6,801 nucleotides of DNA. Source: Desulfobulbus sp. (GTDB lineage: Bacteria > Desulfobacterota > Desulfobulbia > Desulfobulbales > Desulfobulbaceae). The stretch lies in assembly GCA_030600525.1 (NCBI GenBank), contig JAUVLX010000190.1, forward strand, positions 1-6,801, read 5' to 3'. A program made the translations under genes and the position numbers. This document shows, piece by piece, positions 1-5,000 of this stretch (positions within the stretch are counted from its first letter, which is position 1; every line of letters starts with the position of its first letter). The notes beneath the pieces are model-generated. The model had not been told where the DNA came from. It searched no databases and saw only the letters and a list, made by a program, of their open reading frames with translations.

Positions 1-278
1 GAATAGGGTTGTACATTTACATGCTCAGCACCAAACAGGTCTTTAGCGCGCTTGATGGCAAGGTCTTCAATTTGGTCAACATATTGTTGGCCTTCGTAAT
101 ACCGTTTTCCTGAGTAACCTTCTGAATATTTGTTGGTAAACACTGAACCGGATGCCTCCATGACAGCAGAGGAAACGTAGTTCTCAGATGCAATCAGCCT
201 TATTTTCTGAGCTTGCCGAAGCTCCTCCTGGCGAATAAGCTCATATATCTCAATGTCATTTTGTTGTAGGTCTTCCAT
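1..278 (-). CDS. glyA: Serine hydroxymethyltransferase, N-terminal part (gene runs off the left edge)
   Basis: This PLP enzyme interconverts serine and glycine while moving the one-carbon unit to tetrahydrofolate in the cytoplasm. Only the first 92 codons of a protein usually near 415 residues are present, so the catalytic lysine lies outside the window. What is visible is diagnostic: LIASENYVSSAVMEA (28-42), TNKYSEGYSGKRYYEG (48-63) and FGAEHVNVQPY (82-92). Ser31, Tyr51, Glu53, Tyr60 and Tyr61 line up with E. coli Ser35, Tyr55, Glu57, Tyr64 and Tyr65, the cofactor and substrate pocket residues of the dimer. The stretch YYEGQQYVD differs from E. coli YYGGCEYVD, and VQPY replaces VQPH, which resembles eukaryotic enzymes. 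The ATG at 278 is supported by AAGGAG five bases upstream. The gene points away from the hydrolase gene at 690 and has its own promoter region. Confidence 0.95.
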   Translation of the reverse strand, partial: MEDLQQNDIEIYELIRQEELRQAQKIRLIASENYVSSAVMEASGSVFTNKYSEGYSGKRYYEGQQYVDQIEDLAIKRAKDLFGAEHVNVQPY

Positions 279-283
279 TTTTT

Positions 284-309
284 CTCCTTGTTTCTCGGTT
301 GGCCGAAAA
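284..309 (-). promoter_or_regulatory. glyA ribosome binding site with an adjacent leader hairpin
   Basis: On the minus strand AAGGAG (289-284) sits five bases before the glyA ATG. Two bases upstream of it a small hairpin can form: the arm at 303-309 pairs with the arm at 292-298 (seven pairs, one of them G-U) around a CCAA loop. In this position the hairpin could keep the site accessible or, if extended, affect ribosome loading. The ribosome site is clear; any regulatory role for the hairpin is inference. Confidence 0.6.
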
Positions 310-411
310 TATGTCATTTATTTCGAAATCTATAGGCAATAGCTTTGGAGTTTGCCGTTACTGTATTGTCTAAAATTAGTGTGAAGGTAGCTTATATGTT
401 TGCAGACCGCT

Positions 412-420
412 ACTATACCA
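412..420 (-). promoter_or_regulatory. Probable glyA promoter, extended -10 element
   Basis: Reading the minus strand, TGGTATAGT matches the extended -10 pattern TGnTATAAT with one mismatch in the hexamer. The region 17 bases upstream is a run of T (TTTTTT) rather than a good -35, which is common when an extended -10 is present. Transcription would start near 405 and give glyA a leader of roughly 127 bases. I recognise no riboswitch class in that leader. Confidence 0.45.
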
Positions 421-615
421 GCAAGGATTTTAAAAAAAAATTCCACCCAATAAAGTGAAATTATAACAACCTCGCATTTCTTTTACCGTAGAAAATACCT
501 TTTGCAAAGAGCGATTTTTTAGGCAAATTTCGAAGAGTACTAGCACTCGATGAATTTGAAACTAGGTGTAATTATTGAGTACAATATTGCTTTTATACAT
601 CTGATAACTAGTTTT

Positions 616-644
616 TTGACATTGGGCTTGTCTCAATTTACACA
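616..644 (+). promoter_or_regulatory. Candidate promoter of the secreted hydrolase gene
   Basis: A perfect TTGACA (616-621) is followed after 17 bases by TACACA (639-644), which matches only three of six -10 positions. A better -10-like TAAAAT at 645-650 is too far from the -35 for normal spacing. The leader would be about 40 bases. The position fits; the weak -10 keeps confidence low. Confidence 0.35.
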
Positions 645-678
645 TAAAATTTGAAAACAGATTTATTTCAACTGCGTT

Positions 679-683
679 GGAGG
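679..683 (+). promoter_or_regulatory. Ribosome binding site that decides the hydrolase start
   Basis: A perfect GGAGG lies six bases before the ATG at 690. The in-frame TTG at 651 has no such site and would put 13 residues in front of a normal signal peptide. This fixes the start at 690. Confidence 0.85.
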
Positions 684-689
684 TTTCAC

Positions 690-1430
690 ATGCGGTATCT
701 ATTCTTGATATTGATTCTTTTTCATTCTTCGTTGGTTTTTGCCGAGGGGCGCGATGTTGAGTACAAGGTAGGCCGCGATACTTTTCGAGGGTATTTTATG
801 AGTCAGCAAAAAACGAGCCCACTGGTTCTACTGGTTCATGACTGGGATGGTATCACCAGCTACGAAAAACGTCGTGCGTCCATGCTTCACGAACTTGGCT
901 ATTCAGTCTTCGTCATCGATTTATTTGGCAAGGACGTAAGGCCAACTATTGTAGCCGAAAAACGAAAACTCACCCAATCTCTTTATAGTGATCGTCAGCG
1001 TATGCGAACTCTCCTTGATGGCGGGTTGTCAGCAGCGGGCCAATACGGAGCCGATGTTGAAAACAGTGTGGTAGCCGGATATTGTTTTGGAGGGGCTGCT
1101 GTTCTTGAATTTGCCCGGTCAGGTACTGATTTGAAAGGTTTCGTGAGCTTCCACGGTGGGTTAGCCACACCAGAAGGCCAGGATTATTCAAAAGTTAAAG
1201 GTGAGGTTTTCATCTTTCATGGTACAGCAGATAACGCAGTGAGCATGGATGAGTTTGCAGAACTTGCTCAAGCACTCGAACAAGATGGAATCAAACACGA
1301 GATGATAACCTACAGCGGAGCTCCGCATGCTTTTACAGTATTTGGGACCGACCGTTATCGTAAGGACGCGGATTTGAAATCATGGCAACGATTTACACTG
1401 TTTCTTGATCAGACTTTGCATAACAACTGA
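690..1430 (+). CDS. Exported dienelactone hydrolase family protein
   Basis: This is an alpha/beta-hydrolase of the dienelactone hydrolase family (246 residues), expected to cleave an ester, lactone or thioester; the substrate cannot be read from the sequence. Residues 1-18 (MRYLFLILILFHSSLVFA) form a signal peptide with likely cleavage after A18, so the enzyme should act in the periplasm. The family triad is visible: nucleophile Cys132 in GYCFGG (130-135), Asp181 in HGTAD (177-181) and His213 in GAPHAF (210-215). The position that is a conserved Glu in the Pseudomonas enzyme (Glu36), and in the HEWWG motif of many relatives, is Asp51 in VHDWDG. The Cys nucleophile argues against an ordinary serine esterase. 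The ATG at 690 was chosen for its GGAGG and because the signal peptide begins there. The gene stands alone: glyA diverges from it and the next gene is 286 bases downstream. Confidence 0.9.
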   Translation: MRYLFLILILFHSSLVFAEGRDVEYKVGRDTFRGYFMSQQKTSPLVLLVHDWDGITSYEKRRASMLHELGYSVFVIDLFGKDVRPTIVAEKRKLTQSLYSDRQRMRTLLDGGLSAAGQYGADVENSVVAGYCFGGAAVLEFARSGTDLKGFVSFHGGLATPEGQDYSKVKGEVFIFHGTADNAVSMDEFAELAQALEQDGIKHEMITYSGAPHAFTVFGTDRYRKDADLKSWQRFTLFLDQTLHNN

Positions 1431-1635
1431 AAAGGTTATTCCTGTATCTACAAGGGGTATATTTACTTTGGTGAGTTTTCGAACGGTTCTTTGCGATAGG
1501 TATTATGAAGAACATGTTTGAGCTTTTTTTGTTATCTCACTTGGAAAATAAAGCGAGTTGCGTTATGTTGTAAGGTTTACATGATCGCTATTGAATCTGT
1601 GTAAAATAGATATCAGTAACAGAGGCAAAAAACGG

Positions 1636-1657
1636 AATAATAATTAAACTTATTATT
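1636..1657. repeat. AT-rich inverted repeat upstream of the AIG2-like gene
   Basis: AATAATAA (1636-1643) and TTATTATT (1650-1657) are perfect 8-base arms around a 6-base spacer, flanked by CGG on the left and, after TTAT, CCG on the right. No T-run follows, so it does not look like an intrinsic terminator. It lies about 60 bases before the start at 1717 and could be an operator or leader hairpin. The 286-base gap from 1431 also has a -10-like TAAAAT at 1602-1607 with no well-spaced -35. Confidence 0.4.
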
Positions 1658-1716
1658 TTATCCGACAAACCATGGGAAGCGGAAACGCACGATCTGTATA
1701 ATTGGTAAGAACCGAT

Positions 1717-2157
1717 ATGGGAAAAGAAACACTATTTTGCTACGGCACTTTACAATCACCTCTTGTCATGAAAGCGGTTGCCGGTAAAGCATATGACGGA
1801 ACGGAAGCAATGTTGGCTGACTGGGCTAGATACCGTGTTGAACAAACAGAATACCCTGGCATCAGGGTTGAAAATGGTGCGACTGTCTCTGGTAAACTGT
1901 ATTGGGGAATCGATGAAGGTGTTTTAGTTAAATTTGATGCCTTTGAAGGCGATAAGTATAGACGGGTCATTGTTCCGATAACGCTTCCTGATGGTACGAT
2001 TCAGGATGCTTGGGCGTATGCTTTTAAAGACGAATATCTGAATCTTCTGTCCACAGATCCCTGGGATTTTGATCGGTTCATGCAAAACGGGCTGGAACGT
2101 TTTATCAATTGGTTTGTGGAAGACCGTCGGGATCTCTTTGACAGGGGTGACCTCTAA
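1717..2157 (+). CDS. Gamma-glutamylcyclotransferase-fold (AIG2-like) protein
   Basis: A 146-residue protein of the GGACT/AIG2-like family (PF06094 type). Studied members turn gamma-glutamyl amino compounds into 5-oxoproline and a free amine, but many bacterial members have no assigned substrate. The nucleotide-binding-like loop YGTL is at 9-12. The expected catalytic acid is Glu77 in DAFEGDKYRR (74-83), with the family's YRR after it. PG (47-48), GKLYWG (59-64) and AWAYAF (98-103) also fit. The tail contains DPWDFDRF (114-121), which resembles the WDFEEF segment of plant AIG2-like proteins. No signal peptide is visible, so it is cytoplasmic. The ATG at 1717 puts the YGTL strand at the usual place near the N-terminus; a TTG at 1702 would add five residues. 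Only a weak AAGA-type ribosome site precedes it. A strong terminator follows, so it is the last gene of its unit. Confidence 0.88.
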   Translation: MGKETLFCYGTLQSPLVMKAVAGKAYDGTEAMLADWARYRVEQTEYPGIRVENGATVSGKLYWGIDEGVLVKFDAFEGDKYRRVIVPITLPDGTIQDAWAYAFKDEYLNLLSTDPWDFDRFMQNGLERFINWFVEDRRDLFDRGDL

Positions 2158-2187
2158 GAAATAGAGTTTTTATCAAGTAGTTTGCAA

Positions 2188-2222
2188 GCCACCCTTTCTA
2201 TTTTAAAAGGGTGGCCTTTTTT
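2188..2222 (+). terminator. Intrinsic terminator after the AIG2-like gene
   Basis: A perfect 10-base-pair stem (GCCACCCTTT at 2188-2197 with AAAGGGTGGC at 2206-2215) has an 8-base loop and is followed by six T (2217-2222). It starts 31 bases after the stop codon. There is no T-run on the other strand, so it serves the plus strand and keeps transcription from running into the convergent yaiL. Confidence 0.92.
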
Positions 2223-2324
2223 GTGTAAGCACGTCGTGAGCTGCTACAGGGAAATGGCTCGAAATAAGAGTGCCCTCTATCCCATACACACCAGCACCAG
2301 CAAACATTTTTTTGAGTACCCTCT

Positions 2325-2867
2325 TTACCACATCAAGTCGTCCGGCACCTGGTAGTCAGCATAAGGATCTTCTTCGGTGCTGCTTTTTTCAGGGGCATTT
2401 GGAAGAGATATAACGCATTGCGGGTCACGGGCTTTAATTTTTTCTCCCACCTCTAACGGAACTAATTCGTATTTTTGACCCACTTTAACGATCACAAGTA
2501 TGCCGTTAATTAATTGTTTTTGAACAATCTCTGAAACAAAGAGTCGTTGCACCTTGTTCTCGTCACTGAAATGGTAACGAATTTCACCCTCGCTCTCCTT
2601 GACCTTGTTTTGCTTTATTATTTGACGGATCTGCGCGGTAAGCGCTTTCTGTTCAGCAGCCAGCTTGCGTTGCTGATTGAGGGTACGATCTCTGGCGGTT
2701 TTTTCAGCCTGGGCTTTTTGAGCAATCTGTTGGCTTTTTGTTATTTTTTTAACATGCTTGCCTGCTTTTTGTTTGTTCTGATGGTGTTTTTCTTTTTTTA
2801 TCTGCTTTGCCTTTTTTTCATCGATCAATCCTGTTTTTTTCAACTGATCAAATAATGTGTTTCCCAT
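2325..2867 (-). CDS. yaiL: DUF2058 family protein (YaiL-like)
   Basis: A 180-residue cytoplasmic protein of the DUF2058/YaiL family, once described as nucleoprotein/polysaccharide-associated; its biochemical role is not established. The N-terminus LFDQLKKTGLIDEKKAK (5-21) matches the family opening. A highly basic region, rich in Lys, His and Gln, with coiled-coil character follows (about 20-90). A compact domain then runs from about 93 to 155 (EIRYHF at 95-100; QLINGILVIV at 118-127). The last residues, DPYADYQVPDDLMW (167-180), nearly repeat the E. coli YaiL tail, which makes the identification firm. The Lys-rich segment suggests nucleic acid contact, which is inference. The ATG at 2867 has GAGG eight bases upstream. 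The gene is convergent with the AIG2-like gene and lies 363 bases downstream of yhbY on the same strand, probably with its own promoter. The family is best known from Gammaproteobacteria. Confidence 0.92.
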   Translation of the reverse strand: MGNTLFDQLKKTGLIDEKKAKQIKKEKHHQNKQKAGKHVKKITKSQQIAQKAQAEKTARDRTLNQQRKLAAEQKALTAQIRQIIKQNKVKESEGEIRYHFSDENKVQRLFVSEIVQKQLINGILVIVKVGQKYELVPLEVGEKIKARDPQCVISLPNAPEKSSTEEDPYADYQVPDDLMW

Positions 2868-2875
2868 GATGGTTG

Positions 2876-2879
2876 CCTC
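2876..2879 (-). promoter_or_regulatory. yaiL ribosome binding site
   Basis: GAGG on the minus strand stands eight bases before the ATG at 2867 and supports that start. Confidence 0.65.
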
Positions 2880-2913
2880 GGCGTTGATTTTTCACAGTTT
2901 ACGATTTTTTCTT

Positions 2914-2942
2914 ATCCTCTGCAAGACCATGACGTTTGTCAA
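2914..2942 (-). promoter_or_regulatory. Candidate yaiL promoter
   Basis: On the minus strand a perfect TTGACA (2942-2937) is followed 17 bases later by GAGGAT (2919-2914), a weak -10 with three of six matches; shifting by one base gives AGGATA. The leader would be about 40 bases. The -35 overlaps the stop codon of the small ORF at 2939-3055. Confidence 0.3.
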
Positions 2943-3055
2943 TCTGTATAGAAAAGTTGTAAGCCAGGTGTTTCTTCGTAAAGGGTAAAAGGCAACGGGG
3001 ACTTATCCTGGCTCAAAAAATTCAGGTTGTTAAGCATCGGTTTTGAAAGCTGCAT
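2939..3055 (-). CDS. Possible small ORF of 38 codons, or remnant of a larger gene
   Basis: An ATG at 3055 opens 38 codons ending in TGA at 2939, on the same strand as its neighbours. The composition looks protein-like, with a C-terminus of TLYEETPGLQLFYTD; I recognise no family. An in-frame TAA lies 21 bases upstream of the ATG, so it does not continue into a longer frame here. No Shine-Dalgarno precedes the ATG or the internal ATG at codon 7. It could be a real small protein, the decayed end of a lost gene, or chance. A 7-base inverted repeat (AGCCAGG at 2962-2968, CCTGGCT at 3007-3013) lies inside it. Confidence 0.25.
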   Translation of the reverse strand: MQLSKPMLNNLNFLSQDKSPLPFTLYEETPGLQLFYTD

Positions 3056-3106
3056 ATGCGCAGAGAATTTGTTTTATCAGAAGCGCAGATGACGAAGATA
3101 CCTGAC

Positions 3107-3135
3107 CCCTAGCCGACGAATGGAGTGGCTAAGGG
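3107..3135. repeat. Inverted repeat in the yhbY-yaiL gap
   Basis: CCCTAGCC-type and GGCTAAGGG-type arms (3107-3114 and 3127-3135) pair over eight bases with one bulged A and a 12-base loop. No T-run follows on either strand, so it is not a standard terminator. It could be an RNA hairpin in the 3' region of a yhbY transcript. Confidence 0.35.
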
Positions 3136-3230
3136 AGGGCAATTGTATAGTAATATGTCTATAGGGGAATGTTACAGGGCTGGATCGTGTCCGCAAAACC
3201 TTTGAATCGAATATATCTATTAGGATATTG

Positions 3231-3554
3231 TCATATTTTGATTTTTTTATCCTTCGGTAATTCAGGATTAGGCAGAAAAAGCAGAACTGTTTTGCCTATA
3301 AGCTGAACAAGGTCAGCTCCGGTTGCTTCGGCCAGGGCTTCAGCGGCTTCCTTTTTGGGCAGTGGACAGTTCTGGCCAAGTTTAATCTTAATCAGTTCAT
3401 GGACCTTCAAAGCGCTCTCAGCTGCTTGAATAAGGGTGGCTGAAATGCCTTCCTTGCCGACATAGACGATGGGTTCCAGATGATGGCCAAGACCACGTAA
3501 GGATTTTCGTTGTCTGACGGTTAATGTGGATTGTTTAGAATCTTTATCGCTCAT
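3231..3554 (-). CDS. yhbY: Ribosome assembly RNA-binding protein YhbY (CRM domain)
   Basis: A 107-residue single-CRM-domain protein. Family members bind RNA in the precursor of the large ribosomal subunit and help its assembly in the cytoplasm. The whole protein is one domain: LTVRQRKSLRGLGHHLEPIV (11-30), then the GxxG RNA-binding loop GKEG (33-36), then HELIKIKLG (52-60), and the closing strand GADLVQLIGKTVLLFLP (79-95). Length matches the family, with short charged tails at both ends. The ATG at 3554 gives the normal N-terminus; an in-frame TTG at 3581 would add nine residues. Neither start has a clear Shine-Dalgarno, which is odd for a ribosome-related gene. It lies 79 bases downstream of the TraB-family gene on the same strand and may be read from that transcript, at least in part. 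Confidence 0.93.
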   Translation of the reverse strand: MSDKDSKQSTLTVRQRKSLRGLGHHLEPIVYVGKEGISATLIQAAESALKVHELIKIKLGQNCPLPKKEAAEALAEATGADLVQLIGKTVLLFLPNPELPKDKKIKI

Positions 3555-3595
3555 AGTGGGTAGTAAAAAAGTAGAACTCAATAGAATTTGTTTAT

Positions 3596-3616
3596 AAAAA
3601 GGATCTTGGTGCCAAG
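3596..3616 (-). terminator. Weak terminator-like hairpin between the TraB-family gene and yhbY
   Basis: On the minus strand CTTGG and CCAAG (3616-3612 and 3609-3605) form a short stem with almost no loop, followed after four bases by five T (3600-3596). It is too short for an efficient terminator but may attenuate reading into yhbY. Confidence 0.22.
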
Positions 3617-3633
3617 CAGCGTGAATACTTGGT

Positions 3634-4830
3634 TTAACTCAGGAGATTACTGACTATACGGTAACCGCCGACCCAGGTGCCAATACTGGAACCTATCCCG
3701 GTAAGAATAAAAACCAGAAAGACTCGTAGCAGTTTATTTCTCCACCAGCCGGTGAGAGACGAAATATCATCCCCAACCGATTCAAACTCTTTTACAACAG
3801 GTGGTTTGGTCATTATCTGTACAAAGGCGCAGACATAGCCCGCACCAATGACAGGGGTGAGACTGGTGATTGGTGCAGCAGCAAAGGCTGAAAAAATGGT
3901 TGCTGGATGGGCAAAGGCCAAAAGGGCGCCGATTGAAGACGGAATTCCGTTGGCCAGTACCCAGTAGAGAGCATTGGCACTGGCTTCACCTGCGCCCTGT
4001 TTTAAGCCAATCAGGAGTATGGAAAGTATGATGAGCAGTGGAATGGACCAACCCATGAATTTCCATATTTTAGAAACCGGTGGGATGGTATTGATTTCTT
4101 CCATGATATGGCTGTTGTCTTCTTGGATTGTTTTTTCAATTCCGGCAACATGTCCTGCACCCACCACTGCAACTATCCGGTTGCCAATGACGTCTTTAAT
4201 CTTCTCAGCCATGAAGATATCGCGCTCGTCTATCAGAGCACGCTTGGTGTCAGGGAAGGTTTGCCCAAGCTCCTCCATTAATTCGGAAAGGACGTCCTTT
4301 TTTCTCAGTTCTGTCAGCTTGTCTTCATCAAGTTCCGTTTTATCAAAAAGGCTGGCAAGAAGAGTGGAAAGCAAATAACTTTTTTTCAGAAAGGAGGTTG
4401 CATGCCATGCTCGGCGTAGTGTCACCCGAATGCTTCGATCACAAAGCTCGACAGGTATTGCCAATTTTTCGGCTGCTTTTGCTGCTGTGAGCAATTCGGT
4501 TCCAGGCATGACGCCCATCTGACCGCCAAGTTTTTTCTGATAGGAAGAAAGAATGAGGTTGACCATAAGAGTGGATAATTGTTTCTTTTTAACCACTTGC
4601 TTCAGGTCAAGATTTTCCCAACGTTGTTTCTTGGAGAGTGCCGCATACCTTTTTTCATCGAGTTCAATACAGACGGCATCTGGGTTTTCTGCTTCAATAA
4701 TTTGTCCAACCAGATCAGCAGATTGTTGGGAGATGTGGGCTGTACCGATAAGGAGGATGGTCTTTTCACCAACATGAAGGGTGGTGACATCATCAGGGTA
4801 TTCACCACAGGGAAAATTTTGTGTATTCAT
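3634..4830 (-). CDS. TraB/PrgY family membrane protein
   Basis: A 398-residue protein of the TraB family (TIGR00261 type), named after Enterococcus TraB/PrgY, which lower pheromone activity; the role in Gram-negative bacteria is not established. The N-terminal domain (about 17-250) has the family's paired GxxH motifs, GTAH (29-32) and GAGH (224-227), plus PDAVCIELDEKRY (50-62) with Glu56. These resemble the putative metal-site residues of the related animal TIKI proteases. No signal peptide is present. Hydrophobic stretches at about 262-277, 285-307, 311-340 and 368-390 give three or four membrane segments, so the motif domain is probably cytoplasmic and anchored in the inner membrane. The ATG at 4830 was chosen because the conserved domain begins soon after; a TTG at 4875 would add 15 poorly conserved residues. 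Neither has a good Shine-Dalgarno. No pheromone or plasmid-transfer gene is nearby. Confidence 0.9.
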   Translation of the reverse strand: MNTQNFPCGEYPDDVTTLHVGEKTILLIGTAHISQQSADLVGQIIEAENPDAVCIELDEKRYAALSKKQRWENLDLKQVVKKKQLSTLMVNLILSSYQKKLGGQMGVMPGTELLTAAKAAEKLAIPVELCDRSIRVTLRRAWHATSFLKKSYLLSTLLASLFDKTELDEDKLTELRKKDVLSELMEELGQTFPDTKRALIDERDIFMAEKIKDVIGNRIVAVVGAGHVAGIEKTIQEDNSHIMEEINTIPPVSKIWKFMGWSIPLLIILSILLIGLKQGAGEASANALYWVLANGIPSSIGALLAFAHPATIFSAFAAAPITSLTPVIGAGYVCAFVQIMTKPPVVKEFESVGDDISSLTGWWRNKLLRVFLVFILTGIGSSIGTWVGGYRIVSNLLS

Positions 4831-4898
4831 TAAGACCAGCTTGGGAAGAATCTCTGGCAGGCTGTGGCTGCACAAAGATAATGGGTTGGGTTATAAAA

Positions 4899-4927
4899 AT
4901 GATAAACAGGCACCTGCCTACATACAA
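4899..4927 (-). promoter_or_regulatory. Candidate promoter of the TraB-family gene with palindrome in the spacer
   Basis: On the minus strand TTGTAT (4927-4922, three of six matches to the -35) is followed after exactly 17 bases by TATCAT (4904-4899, five of six matches to TATAAT). The spacer contains the inverted repeat AGGCA-CC-TGCCT (4908-4919 as read on the plus strand), a possible operator. The leader would be about 60 bases to the ATG at 4830. Confidence 0.38.
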
Positions 4928-4930
4928 GGC

Positions 4931-4983
4931 GACACTATAAGATGATCTGCTCGGAATGCAACACCGGTGCTGCTGAAAGTGTC
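4931..4983 (-). other. Foldable intergenic element between mltD and the TraB-family gene
   Basis: GACACT (4931-4936) and AGTGTC (4978-4983) are perfect 6-base arms. They enclose a 16-base near-palindrome at 4958-4973 (GCAACACCGGTGCTGC) with a single mismatched pair that becomes a G-U pair in minus-strand RNA. The outer stem can be extended by a few more pairs with one bulged C. It could be a structured RNA 3' to mltD or 5' to the next gene, or a protein-binding site. No known RNA family is recognised. Confidence 0.35.
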
Positions 4984-5000
4984 CTTTATGATTGCTGAGT

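Larger units (their letters stand above)
279..689. other. Divergent intergenic region between glyA and the secreted hydrolase gene
   Basis: This AT-rich stretch of 411 bases separates two outward-facing genes. It holds the glyA leader and promoter on the left and a candidate promoter for the hydrolase on the right. A 14-base near-palindrome, GAGTACTAGCACTC at 535-548, has one mismatched pair and could be a protein-binding site. I found no open reading frame with coding character and no RNA gene I recognise here. Confidence 0.6.
2868..3230. other. Gap between yhbY and yaiL
   Basis: The 363 bases contain the candidate yaiL promoter, a possible 38-codon ORF (2939-3055) and several inverted repeats. 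Besides those listed separately, there is a weak TATAG/CTATA pair (3146-3150 with 3159-3163). I see no intrinsic terminator directly after the yhbY stop, and no tRNA or RNA family I can name. Confidence 0.5.

Noticed and set aside
651..689. Upstream TTG start for the secreted hydrolase
   Set aside because: It has no ribosome site and would place 13 polar residues before a normal signal peptide; the ATG at 690 has a perfect GGAGG at six bases.
1505..1573. Plus-strand ORF of 22 codons between the hydrolase and the AIG2-like gene
   Set aside because: It is very short, has only a weak AGG at a tight spacing, and low-complexity Leu and Phe codons from T-runs explain the translation.
2203..2307. 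Minus-strand ORF of 34 codons downstream of yaiL
   Set aside because: It ends inside the terminator stem of the convergent gene, its only GAGG is about 12 bases from the ATG, and the peptide shows no family features.
2547..2855. Plus-strand frame of 102 codons with a hydrophobic translation
   Set aside because: It is antisense to yaiL; the Lys-rich coding strand automatically reads as Phe and Leu on the other strand, which mimics membrane segments.
2962..3013. AGCCAGG/CCTGGCT inverted repeat as a riboswitch or mobile-element end
   Set aside because: The seven-base arms enclose 38 bases with no family motif I recognise, and there are no target-site duplications or transposase remnants nearby.
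3056..3112. Plus-strand ORF of 18 codons starting at the palindromic CATATG
   Set aside because: It has no ribosome site and is too short to separate from chance; it is antisense to the surrounding genes.
3146..3163. TATAG/CTATA inverted repeat as a yhbY terminator
   Set aside because: Five weak base pairs without a T-run are not enough to support termination.
3974..4378. Plus-strand frame of 134 codons
   Set aside because: It lies wholly inside the TraB-family gene on the opposite strand; the Ser-rich, low-complexity translation is a shadow.
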